The translations under genes were made by a program, and so were the position numbers. A stretch of 64,000 nucleotides of DNA, taken from the NCBI GenBank assembly GCA_040384465.1, contig JAZKJF010000008.1, forward strand, positions 186,001 to 250,000, written 5' to 3'. The DNA is from UBA5078 sp040384465. Its GTDB lineage: Bacteria; Pseudomonadota; Gammaproteobacteria; Pseudomonadales; Pseudohongiellaceae. Position 1 is the first letter of the stretch, and each line of letters opens with the position of its first letter. Of the stretch, positions 26,201 to 34,338 are shown in pieces. The notes under the pieces are model-generated. The model was not told the origin of the DNA and searched no databases. It saw only the letters and a program-made list of their open reading frames with translations.

Positions 26201-26389
26201 CGCGCTCACCGGATAGGTCAGGACAAACCCGTGTTTGTGTACAAACTGGTCGCTTCCGACACGGTGGAAGAGCGCATTCAACAGATGCAGCAGCAAAAGC
26301 AGGCGCTGGCCGACAATCTGTTCAACGAGGCTGGGGCTGTCGGGCAGCCTACGGACAAGGAGACGTTGCTGAGCTTGTTGTCAGGGTAA
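23204..26389 (+). CDS. SWIM zinc-finger SNF2-family helicase
   Basis: A 1061-aa protein starting with a SWIM zinc finger (CSCPIGGDCKH, about 68-78), a long middle domain of about 500 residues without known motifs, then a complete SNF2/RapA-like ATPase: LADDMGLGKTLQAL (about 622), ILDEAQ (719), LTGTPLENHLGELWSLMDF, and the C-terminal lobe with SLKAGGSGLNLTAADVVIHMDPWWNP and RAHRIGQ. Bacterial SWIM-SNF2 proteins are thought to remodel nucleoprotein or RNA polymerase complexes; the substrate is unknown. ATG 23204 is chosen since the open frame before it overlaps the previous gene. It converges with the efflux operon after only four bases. Confidence 0.9.
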   Translation: MHFTINDIKEMAPGTTFDRGLQYYHQRRATIRQNYPEQSRFIASVMGSGRNTYRVELSAENGILIGDCSCPIGGDCKHAVAAALQWLQENKAGTSTVQTSTAIKQKPSALESWLTELPTALARPEDSLIPGQHYLLYELMIVKTQVHVAFKKAYLKKDGKWSQITHYTPDYYSLRWDTPRHLQPLDLTILQLLPRVSGYTTCELSGEATRLALGHMLESKRLLFAERTVHKAAPENVQWQWKKTTSDYALHACIKGRNQWLMIETIPPCYLDIDSAEIGDLITPLAPQQFTHLRKMPPVPVDKIFDVALTLRQIFKADQLSVPVEVPEIIHVTEPIPCLTLVAAQVYPDATLPAVLLHYEYADEVCPPTYVTGKEPTYEPRQIDGKHLLIVRDFHREAQHIEQIHALGLYLFDTLGGHAHAWAPEPSTPEKLIPFWEHFIDTHIPELEKLGWKVNAADDFSLTVTGTAFDFSIQDEPNHWFELALTLPLNDGSNLNTADVVEMWLNRGAPAEMMVVVDNQWLRVDTSPLGTIRDLLTELYSRKQLNKPIRLAAFQVAQLQDLPNLDDRAAPLTKGLLTQLQDFTGIEAIAVSPKLQAELRPYQQDGLNWLAFLRRYSLGGILADDMGLGKTLQALAFLQHLKDSGALTQPALIVAPTSLTGNWMHETARFTPDLKITLIHGPDRAATFKEIKRSDVVLTTYPLLLRDSKQYEKHTFSVMILDEAQVIKNPANKVTQLVHKVNSQMRLCLTGTPLENHLGELWSLMDFVLPGLLGGRKTFQEQFRSPIEKNGNLDRQTALARRVAPFMLRRTKSQVVKELPAKTEIVQYVELQGKQRALYESIRVSMEKRIRDLVASQGMQRSHIQFLDALLKLRQACIDPRLVKLEKAANIREHAKLEWLTETLPQLLEEGRSILIFSQFTEVLALIEEELKILNIGYAKLTGQTRKRQEAIDLFQGGTVRVFLISLKAGGSGLNLTAADVVIHMDPWWNPAVENQATDRAHRIGQDKPVFVYKLVASDTVEERIQQMQQQKQALADNLFNEAGAVGQPTDKETLLSLLSG

Positions 26390-26393
26390 ACCT

Positions 26394-27833
26394 TTACTGT
26401 TGCCAGCCTCCCCCGAGAGCCTTGTAGAGCGATATCACATTAAGTGCCAGGTCGGTCTCGCTGCGGGCGAGCAGGTCCTCTGCTTCCAGCTGCGTGCGTT
26501 GGGCATCCAGTACGTCGAGGAAGCTGTCGGAACCCGCTTCAAAGCGCTGCAGCGCAAAGCTCGACGACTGCGCACTCGCTTCCGCAGCAGCACGCAGGTT
26601 GGCGCGCCGCTCCATCTCCCACGACAGCGTGGCCATGGCGTTGTCGACTTCCTCGAAAGAGGTCAGCAGCGTCTTCTCGAATACTTCCAGTTGCCCTTGC
26701 ACGCGGGCGTCGGCGGCATCGATGCGATTCTGCACACGTCCAAGATTGAATGCGTCCCAGCTGATCTGCGGACCAATAAGATGCGTGAGTGTGCCACCTG
26801 TGCCGAGGTCGGCGAACGCTGTCGCGAGGAACCCTATGCTGCCGGTGATGGAGACACGCGGGTAAAGATCGGCGACGCTCATGTTGTAACGCGCGATCGA
26901 ACTCGCCAGCTGGCGTTCGGCACGGCGAATATCAGGTCGTCGCTTGAGCAGATCCACCGGATCTCCCACGCTCACGGATGGCGGAATGGAGGGCAATGGT
27001 TGCACCAGTGCCAGCTCGCCACGCAGGCTCGACGGCATCTGCCCGGTCAAGACGCTCAAGCGATTGATGCTTGCATCCACCTCTGAGCGCAGTTGCGGCA
27101 GGCCGGAGCGGGCAAGCTCAAGCTGCGTCAACGCGCGCTGTACGTCGAGCCTGTCACCCAGCCCACCTTCCATCAACTGACGCGTCAGTTCGTAAGACTG
27201 CTCCAGGTTGCCCACATTGCGCTGGCTCACGTTCAGCCGGTGCTGAGCGCCGCGTAGCTGGATATAGGTCCGTGCGACTTCAGCCGCAACCGTGACGTAG
27301 ACCTGATCGAGATCTGCCTGGCTCGCTTCAAGCTCAGCACGCGACACATTGACTGCCTGATCCAGACGACCGAACAGATCCAGCTCCCAGGTCGCATCAA
27401 AGCCGGCCTGATAGGTGGTGAAACGGGTGTCAGCCCCTGGCGCGGTTACCGCGTCAGAAAGACGCTGGTCGGCGGCACTCACCGACGTGCCAATATCGGG
27501 CAAACGGTTCAGCGAGTCTGCACGCAGATTACTGCGGGCAAGTTCGAGATTCGCCAGCGCGACACCCACGTCGTTGTTATGTTCAAGCGCCACATCAACC
27601 AGATTGCTCAACTGCGCGTCGCCCAGTGTCTCCCACCACCGTGCAACCACTTCCTGGGCAGGAACGGCATGCGAGGAGGCAGGTACCTGAAACTCCGGGT
27701 ACACCGCGGCGGGTACCTGCAGCCTGGCGTAATCATCACCTGCAGCGCAGGCGCCCAGCGCTGCTACCAAAGTGGTCGACAAGAAGAATTGTCGCGCTGT
27801 TCTTACTGTCATCCTTGCATTCATACTTTTCAT
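26394..27833 (-). CDS. RND outer-membrane factor lipoprotein (NodT/OprM family)
   Basis: The 479-aa protein is the outer-membrane exit duct of the tripartite pump. It starts with a signal peptide and lipobox (LGACAAG), then two repeated outer-membrane-factor halves: WELDLFGRLDQAVNVSRAELEAS, the RRPDIRRAERQLASS box, and ISWDAFNLGRVQNRIDAADA. The ATG overlaps the stop of the inner-membrane pump gene (ATGA), so the two are translationally coupled. It is the last gene of the mfp-rnd-omf operon. Confidence 0.93.
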   Translation of the reverse strand: MKSMNARMTVRTARQFFLSTTLVAALGACAAGDDYARLQVPAAVYPEFQVPASSHAVPAQEVVARWWETLGDAQLSNLVDVALEHNNDVGVALANLELARSNLRADSLNRLPDIGTSVSAADQRLSDAVTAPGADTRFTTYQAGFDATWELDLFGRLDQAVNVSRAELEASQADLDQVYVTVAAEVARTYIQLRGAQHRLNVSQRNVGNLEQSYELTRQLMEGGLGDRLDVQRALTQLELARSGLPQLRSEVDASINRLSVLTGQMPSSLRGELALVQPLPSIPPSVSVGDPVDLLKRRPDIRRAERQLASSIARYNMSVADLYPRVSITGSIGFLATAFADLGTGGTLTHLIGPQISWDAFNLGRVQNRIDAADARVQGQLEVFEKTLLTSFEEVDNAMATLSWEMERRANLRAAAEASAQSSSFALQRFEAGSDSFLDVLDAQRTQLEAEDLLARSETDLALNVISLYKALGGGWQQ

Positions 27834-30800
27834 TGTCCGTGCCCTGCCATCAAATTTATCGCTGTCGTTTTCGCTTCGGCCCTCGCGATGCGTGCATCCG
27901 CCCTGCGTTGGCGGCGACGCTCCTCGGCACTGCGCAGCACCACGTAAAACACCGGAGTCAGCAGCAAGCCGAACAGCGTCACACCGATCATGCCGGAGAA
28001 CACTGCGATGCCCATGATGTTGCGCATCTCGGCGCCAGCACCGTTGGATAGCACCATCGGCAGCACACCCATGACGAACGCCAATGATGTCATCAGGATC
28101 GGACGCAGACGCAGCCTTGACGCTTCTACCGCCGCCTCACGAATGGCCATGCCCTTGTGTTCCAGTTCGCGCGCAAACTCCACGATCAGAATCGCGTTCT
28201 TGCTCGCGAGACCGATCAGTACAAAGAGACTGATCTGCGTAAAGATGTTGATATCCCCTCCTGTCAGCCACACGCCAACCAGCGCGGCCAGCACACTTAG
28301 CGGTACGATCATGATCACGGCCAGCGGCAACGTCAGACTTTCATACTGCGCGGCGAGCACCAGGTAGACCAGCAGCAGACAGAGCGGAAACACCAGCAGA
28401 GCCGTATTGCCAGCGAGAATCTCCTGATAGGTCAGATCGGTCCACTCATAGGTGAATCCCGGGGGCAATGTCTCCTCCAGAATGCGCTCCATGATTGCCT
28501 GCGCGTCCCCACTGGAGATACCCGGTGCCGGTCCACCATTGATGTCACCTGCACGGAAACCGTTGTAGCGCTGCGCCGTGGTCGGACCATAGCTCTCGCG
28601 AATATCCATCACAGCGCCAAGTGGCACCATGTCGCCTGCTTCATTGCGAATCTGCAACTGCGCGATATCATCCGGCGAATCGCGATACTCAGAATCCGCT
28701 TGCGCCACCACCTGATACGTTCTGCCGAACATGTTGAAATCGTTCACGTAGGACGACCCCAGATACACCTGCATGGTCGAGAACACTTCGGGAATCGACA
28801 GCCCCAACTGCACCGCTCTATCGCGATCCAGATCGGCGAACAACTGCGGCGAATTAATCTGGTAGCTGGAGAACACACCGAACAGCTCCGGAGTCGCCCA
28901 CGCCTTCTGCACGACCTGGGTGATCACATCGTTCAGCGCGTCGTAGCCCTGATCTTGCCGATCCTGAATCTGCAATCGGAAACCACCAATCGCGCCGAGA
29001 CCGAAAATCGGGGGCGGTGGAAATATCTGGATGAACGCTTCTTCCACGCCATTGAACTTCTGCTGTAACCGGGCGGTGATTGCATTGGCAGAGAGTTCAT
29101 CACTGTGACGATCATCGAAATGATCCAGCGTCACGAACACGATGCCCTCGCTCGCGCTGTTGGTGAAGCCGTTGATCGACAAACCAGGGAATGCGACAGA
29201 ACTCTCGACGCCCTCCTCTTCCAATGCCAGCGCCGACATCTCGCGAATCACGGCCTCAGTGCGATCCAGCGTGGCACCGGTGGGCAGTTGTGCGAAACCG
29301 ATCAGGTACTGTTTGTCCTGCGTGGGAATGAATCCGGTTGGCGTAGAATTCAAACCGACGCCAGTCAACAGCAACAACAGGCCATAGACAGCAAGTGTGG
29401 CAGTGCGACGACCCAGCAGGCGACCTACGGTCACGCTGTAATTGTCAGATGCACGCGAGAAACTGCGATTGAATAATCCGAAGAAACGGGACACCCCACG
29501 CGAAAGAAAATTCTCTCGAACATTTACTTTATCGTGCTCACGTTCCTCACGACTCTTCAGCAACAACGCGGACAGCGCCGGGCTCAGTGTCAGCGAGTTG
29601 AACGCAGAGATGACGGTGGAGATCGCAATCGTCAACGCGAACTGCTTGTAGAACTGGCCGTTCAATCCGCTGATGAATGCGATGGGTACGAACACGGCGA
29701 TCAAGGTCAGCGAGATCGCAATGATAGGCCCGCTCACTTCACGCATCGCCTGATAAGTCGCCTCACGCGGCGTCAAACCATTCTCGATATTGCGCTCCAC
29801 GTTTTCGACCACGACGATGGCGTCATCCACTACGATGCCGATGGCAAGCACCAGTCCGAACAGCGACAACACGTTAATGGAGAAACCGAATGCCAGCATC
29901 AATCCAAACGTACCGATGATCGATACGGGCACCGCGAGCAGCGGGATCAGCGACGAGCGCCAGTTTTGCAGGAACAGAATCACCACCACGACGACCAACG
30001 CAATCGCTTCGAGCAACGTCTTCACCACCGCCTCAATGGACTCGCGCACGAATACCGTCGGGTCATAGACAACGCTGTAATCGACGCCTTCCGGAAAGCC
30101 CGCCTTCAGCTCTTCCATTCTGGCGCGCACGTTGTCGGAGATATCAATGGCGTTGGCACCAGGGGCCTGCAGAATCGGCAGCGCAACGGCCTGCTCATTA
30201 TCCAGCAGAGAACGCAGCGCGTATTGCGATGCTCCCAGTTCGATACGTGCCACGTCGCGCAGACGAGTGATGGCACCGGTCGGGCTGGTGGCGATGATGA
30301 TGTTCTCGAATTCTTCGACAGACTCCAGACGCCCTTTGGTGTTCACCGGAAGCTGTACTTCCAGTGGCGCTGGATTCGGCGCACTGCCGATCAAACCTGC
30401 AGCCACCTGCACGTTCTGGCTGCGCACGGTGTTGATGACATCGGAGGCCGTCAGTCCCAGTTCCGCAATTTCATCCGGCTTCAGCCACAGACGCATTGCG
30501 TAGTCGCCTGCGCCGAACATCTGCACTTCCGCCACGCCCTTAACTCTGGCGAGCTGATCCTTGATATTGAGCAGCGCGTAATTGCGCAGCCACAACATAT
30601 CGTAGCGCTCGTCCGGGGAGCGCAGGTGCACCACCATCGTCATGTTTGGCGATGCCTTGATGGTGGTGACGCCAAGCTGCCTCGTCACGTCAGGCAGACG
30701 CGGCAGCGCCTGCGATACGCGGTTCTGTACCTGCTGCTGCGCGAGATCGGGATCGGTGCCAATCGCGAACGTCAGGGTCAGCGTCATCATGCCGTCAGTG

Positions 30801-31054
30801 TTGGCTTGCGAGTACATGTAGAGAAGATTCTCGACGCCACTGATCTGTTCTTCCAGCGGTGTGGACACTGTCTCGGCAATGACTGCGGGATTCGCGCCAG
30901 GAAACTGCGCATAGACGACGATGGACGGCGGCACCACCTCGGGATACTCGGTGATCGGCAGCTTGAACATCGCGATCAGGCCACCCAGCAGAATCATCAA
31001 CGACAAAACGCTGGCGAATATGGGCCTGTCGATAAAAAATCGGGAAAAGTTCAT
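27830..31054 (-). CDS. RND efflux pump inner-membrane transporter (HAE1 family)
   Basis: A 1074-aa pump that exchanges protons for hydrophobic or amphipathic drugs. It has the classic start FSRFFIDRPIFASVLSLMILLGG, twelve membrane helices in two halves with large periplasmic loops, and the proton-relay IGIVVDDAIVVVENVER (paired Asp in TM4). The sequence is closer to the MexF/TtgB branch than to metal (CusA) pumps. It is transcribed with the adaptor upstream, although a REP palindrome lies between them, and overlaps the outer-membrane factor by four bases. Substrates cannot be deduced. Confidence 0.94.
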   Translation of the reverse strand: MNFSRFFIDRPIFASVLSLMILLGGLIAMFKLPITEYPEVVPPSIVVYAQFPGANPAVIAETVSTPLEEQISGVENLLYMYSQANTDGMMTLTLTFAIGTDPDLAQQQVQNRVSQALPRLPDVTRQLGVTTIKASPNMTMVVHLRSPDERYDMLWLRNYALLNIKDQLARVKGVAEVQMFGAGDYAMRLWLKPDEIAELGLTASDVINTVRSQNVQVAAGLIGSAPNPAPLEVQLPVNTKGRLESVEEFENIIIATSPTGAITRLRDVARIELGASQYALRSLLDNEQAVALPILQAPGANAIDISDNVRARMEELKAGFPEGVDYSVVYDPTVFVRESIEAVVKTLLEAIALVVVVVILFLQNWRSSLIPLLAVPVSIIGTFGLMLAFGFSINVLSLFGLVLAIGIVVDDAIVVVENVERNIENGLTPREATYQAMREVSGPIIAISLTLIAVFVPIAFISGLNGQFYKQFALTIAISTVISAFNSLTLSPALSALLLKSREEREHDKVNVRENFLSRGVSRFFGLFNRSFSRASDNYSVTVGRLLGRRTATLAVYGLLLLLTGVGLNSTPTGFIPTQDKQYLIGFAQLPTGATLDRTEAVIREMSALALEEEGVESSVAFPGLSINGFTNSASEGIVFVTLDHFDDRHSDELSANAITARLQQKFNGVEEAFIQIFPPPPIFGLGAIGGFRLQIQDRQDQGYDALNDVITQVVQKAWATPELFGVFSSYQINSPQLFADLDRDRAVQLGLSIPEVFSTMQVYLGSSYVNDFNMFGRTYQVVAQADSEYRDSPDDIAQLQIRNEAGDMVPLGAVMDIRESYGPTTAQRYNGFRAGDINGGPAPGISSGDAQAIMERILEETLPPGFTYEWTDLTYQEILAGNTALLVFPLCLLLVYLVLAAQYESLTLPLAVIMIVPLSVLAALVGVWLTGGDINIFTQISLFVLIGLASKNAILIVEFARELEHKGMAIREAAVEASRLRLRPILMTSLAFVMGVLPMVLSNGAGAEMRNIMGIAVFSGMIGVTLFGLLLTPVFYVVLRSAEERRRQRRADARIARAEAKTTAINLMAGHGQ

Positions 31055-31085
31055 GAAAAGTCTCTAGGGTTCAAAAAGGTGTTTG

Positions 31086-31153
31086 TGTAGGAGCGAGCCC
31101 TGCTCGCGATGAGAGGAGTGGGAACCCAATCGCGAGCAGGGCTCGCTCCTACA
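31086..31153. repeat. REP inverted pair (BIME-like)
   Basis: Two 25-base arms, 31086-31110 and 31129-31153, are perfect reverse complements around an 18-base spacer. The core GGAGCGAGCCCTGCTCGCGA is the style of REP found in Pseudomonas and related genera. It lies between the adaptor and pump genes of the efflux operon, where a stem-loop could affect transcript stability or partial termination. The same family occurs at 6361-6431. Confidence 0.9.
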
Positions 31154-31172
31154 GGACGTCGGTGATTCGACG

Positions 31173-32363
31173 TTACAAAGCCGCGACCGTCACCTGCATA
31201 TCGCTCATGACGCGTTGTACGCCGTTGGTGATCACGCGATCACCGCTTTCGAGCCCCGCCAGCACCACTCTCTGAGAGTCCACCGACTGCCCCAACTGGA
31301 TCTCACGGTATTCCACACGATCAGCGGCATTGACGATGTACACAAAACGCTTGTCCTGGCTCACGCCAATGGCGCGCTCCGGTATCAGCAGCGCCGGTTC
31401 ATCGCTTGCAGTGCCTAGACGCACACTCACAAAAACACCCGGAATAAGAGACCCGTCAGTGTTCTCCAGAATGGCTCTGGCGCGGATGGTGCCTGAGCGC
31501 ACATCCAATTGGTTATCAAAAGCATGCAGGCGTCCGTGATAGATTTCGCCATCATCACCCCCGAGTGCGATATCCACGGGAATGGTGGAAGCCGCTACTT
31601 GCTCCCCCTCCGCGATATCGGCACTGACATTTCGACTGGTCGCACTTCTTGTCACGCTGAAGTAGGTGCTCTCGTCGACGTCAAACTCCGCATAGAGTCT
31701 GTCGGTGCTGACGATGCTGGCCAGCAGCGGCGCATTGGGCCCGGCTTCAATCACATTGCCCACCGTGACTTCCGCACGCCCTATGCGTCCGGCAAACGGC
31801 GCCTTCACATGCGCGTAATCAAAGTTGAGTTCAGCGCTTGCGACTTCTGCACGCGCGGCTTCAAGTCTGGCCAGCGCCACGTTGAGATCATTCTCGCGGT
31901 TATCACGCACGCTGCGGGAAATAACATTGTTGGCCACCAGTCCATCGGCACGTTCGAACTCGACTCTTGCCAACGCAGCATCCGATTCCGCCGATGCCAG
32001 ACTGGCCCTGGCATGCTGCAGCGCCGCCTCAAACGGACGAGGATCAATCACGAACAGCGTTTGTCCGGCTTCCACCCAGGCCCCATCTTCAAACAGCACC
32101 TGTTGAATCGTGCCACCGACCAATGGCCGAATGTCAGCCTCGTCCACTGCCTTGAGACGTCCCGAGAAAGTGTTCCAGGTTCGCAGTGGGCTGTACTCTA
32201 CGGTGACGGTCTCCACCACCGGCAGCGGTGCACTTATCGCGTCGGCTGCACTGACTTCACCGACGGGCCGGATGCTGTAAAGGACTCCCGTGGCAAGCAC
32301 GCCATACACTGCGAGCGCCATGAGAGAAAATTTGAGAGATTTGCGATTTCGGATTACCAACAT
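31173..32363 (-). CDS. RND periplasmic adaptor (membrane fusion protein)
   Basis: A 396-aa adaptor linking pump and outer-membrane duct. A single N-terminal membrane anchor (LMALAVYGVLATGVLY) is followed by the lipoyl half (SGRLKAVDEADIRPLVGGTIQQVLFEDGAWVEAGQTLFVID), a coiled-coil hairpin rich in Ala/Glu (about 100-165), the second lipoyl half (DYAHVKAPFAGRIGR) and beta-barrel domains (LIPGVFVSVRLG). AGGAGAAGG precedes the ATG. It is the first gene of the efflux operon, and two TetR-type operators lie 75-120 bases upstream of it. Confidence 0.93.
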   Translation of the reverse strand: MLVIRNRKSLKFSLMALAVYGVLATGVLYSIRPVGEVSAADAISAPLPVVETVTVEYSPLRTWNTFSGRLKAVDEADIRPLVGGTIQQVLFEDGAWVEAGQTLFVIDPRPFEAALQHARASLASAESDAALARVEFERADGLVANNVISRSVRDNRENDLNVALARLEAARAEVASAELNFDYAHVKAPFAGRIGRAEVTVGNVIEAGPNAPLLASIVSTDRLYAEFDVDESTYFSVTRSATSRNVSADIAEGEQVAASTIPVDIALGGDDGEIYHGRLHAFDNQLDVRSGTIRARAILENTDGSLIPGVFVSVRLGTASDEPALLIPERAIGVSQDKRFVYIVNAADRVEYREIQLGQSVDSQRVVLAGLESGDRVITNGVQRVMSDMQVTVAAL

Positions 32364-32436
32364 GGTCCTTCTCCTATGGAATAGTCGGGACTGACTGCGC
32401 TTCTGCGCCCCGATACTGGGTCTTTCGTAAACTGAT

Positions 32437-32484
32437 ACATACCGGTTGGTATGGTGGCGCGACTATACATACCGGTTGGTATGT
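32437..32484. promoter_or_regulatory. Two tandem operators upstream of the efflux operon
   Basis: Palindromes ACATACC-GGTT-GGTATGG (32437-32454) and ACATACC-GGTT-GGTATGT (32467-32484) are 30 bases apart, about three helical turns. The same half-sites occur upstream of the TetR gene (33374-33391), so this is very probably where that repressor binds to control the pump. Confidence 0.85.
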
Positions 32485-32628
32485 CCGTCAACCGCAAGTT
32501 GGAATTTTTTTTGAAACTGATTGCAACATGCACGGGAAGCGGGGTGACGGCAGAATTCTGCGGCACCAATATGACGATAAGAGGTATGGTCGAGAGGAAA
32601 GTAAAACTGGGGAACCGATACGCGGAGA

Positions 32629-33327
32629 CTAAGCTTCGGCGCAACATTCCTTGCTGCTGACTGTCTGCTTACAGGAACACGAACAGGACGCCACGCCTCC
32701 GCAACAGGTCTTGCCTGCGACACGGTACTCTTCCTTCAGGTCCAGCAGGCGATAAATGCCTTCTCGCAAGTCCTGACACAGCAGACCGAAATCCTGACAG
32801 ACCCTGCCGTGCATGAGAAGCCCTTGCACGAACTGGAACAACAGACGACCCGTCTGAGCGGGATCGATGACACGCTTCAAATAACCCTCAGCCTGCAGAT
32901 TACGGGCTAGAGCGGTGTGGTAAAGGATACCGTTGTCAGACATTCCGCGGGCTGCAGAGCGAACTTCCACTTCTTCACAGCCTGCCTGGGCACCCGCCGT
33001 AAAGAACGGACAACCACAGATATGTACCTCACCATCGCTGCTTTTCTGCCGCTGCAGCATCAAGCCAATGATCTTTTCCAACTGCTGAATGGCGGTATGA
33101 CGGGGCGACAGCACTTCATCCATGCTCACCCGTACGTGTTCCCAGTCATTCGCACAGGCACTGACAAACAGATCGGCCTTGGACTCGAAATGATGGTAGA
33201 AAGCGCCCTTCGTCACGCCTGCCTGCTTGCATATCTCGGCAATGCCGACGTTGTCGTAGTTGCTCTCCCAGATCAGATCTGTCGCGGTCTGCATCAGCTT
33301 CTGTCGAGTGTCTATCGGGGTGCTCAT
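32629..33327 (-). CDS. TetR-family repressor with Cys-rich tail
   Basis: A 232-aa regulator with an N-terminal TetR HTH (IAEICKQAGVTKGAFYHHFESKADLF, about 29-54) and a ligand domain. Unusually, the last 25 residues hold seven cysteines (208, 209, 215, 217, 219, 228, 229; CCGG..CSCSC..CC), and three more lie at 104, 106 and 117 (HICGCPFF, AGC). This could bind a soft metal or arsenical or sense thiol oxidation, but no ligand is known. It lies next to the RND operon, with its own operator and two matching ones before the adaptor gene, so it likely represses itself and the pump. Confidence 0.88.
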   Translation of the reverse strand: MSTPIDTRQKLMQTATDLIWESNYDNVGIAEICKQAGVTKGAFYHHFESKADLFVSACANDWEHVRVSMDEVLSPRHTAIQQLEKIIGLMLQRQKSSDGEVHICGCPFFTAGAQAGCEEVEVRSAARGMSDNGILYHTALARNLQAEGYLKRVIDPAQTGRLLFQFVQGLLMHGRVCQDFGLLCQDLREGIYRLLDLKEEYRVAGKTCCGGVASCSCSCKQTVSSKECCAEA

Positions 33328-33373
33328 GGGCTCGCCTGCGTCAACGCGTGGATGGAAAAGTTGGGCCGATGAT

Positions 33374-33391
33374 ACATACCGAAAGGTATGT
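33374..33391. promoter_or_regulatory. Operator upstream of the TetR gene
   Basis: ACATACC-GAAA-GGTATGT is a perfect palindrome apart from the 4-base centre and shares both half-sites with the pump operators. It lies 46 bases before the TetR start, consistent with autorepression. Confidence 0.8.
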
Positions 33392-33465
33392 CGTCAACCC
33401 TGTCGAACTGCCGCTCGACGCGTCGCATGACCTCGGTATAGCAGCAGGTCGCGCTATCCAGCCCC

Positions 33466-34338
33466 TCACGGCAATGGAATAAACTCCACCTCATCCCCTG
33501 CCACTTTCGCAAACCGCCCTTCCGTCCAATCGCGCTTGGCCTGCTCGATGCGCTCTTTGCGACTCGACACAAAGTTCCACTCGATAAAGCGCTGACCAAC
33601 CGACGCACCGCCGATGATGGCGATTCGCGCTGCGGTGGTGGCCGTCACAGTGATGTCTGGTTGGTTGGCGAAGATCGTCATCGAAAACTCCGGCAACATT
33701 GCATCGGCCGCCATCAATGCGCCGCTGGCAACATAGACAGCACGCTCATCGGCCTGCGGCAACACGAGGCTTTGCCCTGCCTGCAGATGCGCCTCGACAT
33801 ACAGAGTGTCGGAGAATGTGTGCACGGGCGATGTGGCGCCGTAAGCACTGCCCATCATCACCCGCACCGGCACACCCGCCACTAGCCGCGCAGGAATCGT
33901 GGCGCTCGGATAGTGATGGAAAGAAGGAGCGATCTCTTCATGTTCCGCAGGCAACGCCAGCCACAGCTGTAAACCGTGCAACACATGATCGATGGCCGTG
34001 ATTTGCGGACGTTCGCGTTCGGAGTGGACGATACCGCTGCCGCTCACCATCAGGTTGACGTCACCCGGGCGAATGGCCTGCAGGCTCCCCACGGAATCGC
34101 GATGCAGAATTTCACCATCGAAAAGATAGGTCACAGTGGCGATACCGATGTGCGGATGCGGCCGCACGTTGATGCCCTGCCCTGCGGGAAATTGCGCGGG
34201 CCCCATGTGATCGAAGAAAATCCAGGGGCCGACTGTCTTGCGTTTGACTGAAGGCAGCAGACGTCGCACTTTGAAACCACCGAGGTCTTTCACATGTGGC
34301 GTCAACATCAGTGCTGAATCTTGTGCGAGATGGTTCAT
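33466..34338 (-). CDS. Pirin-family bicupin
   Basis: A 290-aa cupin pair. The N-terminal domain has the metal ligands RPHPHIGIATVTYLFDGEILHRDS and SGSGIVHSERE (two His, His, Glu), the pattern of pirins with quercetinase-like or redox activity. The C-terminal pirin domain includes LPQADERAVYVASGAL and the ending FIEWNFVSSRKERIEQAKRDW. The physiological substrate is unknown. It overlaps the preceding GGDEF-EAL gene by four bases (ATGA), so the two are co-translated although no functional connection is obvious. Confidence 0.9.
   Translation of the reverse strand: MNHLAQDSALMLTPHVKDLGGFKVRRLLPSVKRKTVGPWIFFDHMGPAQFPAGQGINVRPHPHIGIATVTYLFDGEILHRDSVGSLQAIRPGDVNLMVSGSGIVHSERERPQITAIDHVLHGLQLWLALPAEHEEIAPSFHHYPSATIPARLVAGVPVRVMMGSAYGATSPVHTFSDTLYVEAHLQAGQSLVLPQADERAVYVASGALMAADAMLPEFSMTIFANQPDITVTATTAARIAIIGGASVGQRFIEWNFVSSRKERIEQAKRDWTEGRFAKVAGDEVEFIPLP

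Noticed and set aside
29534..31090. A 518-codon plus-strand frame rich in His, Gln and Arg
   Set aside because: Antisense to the RND pump; typical shadow composition.
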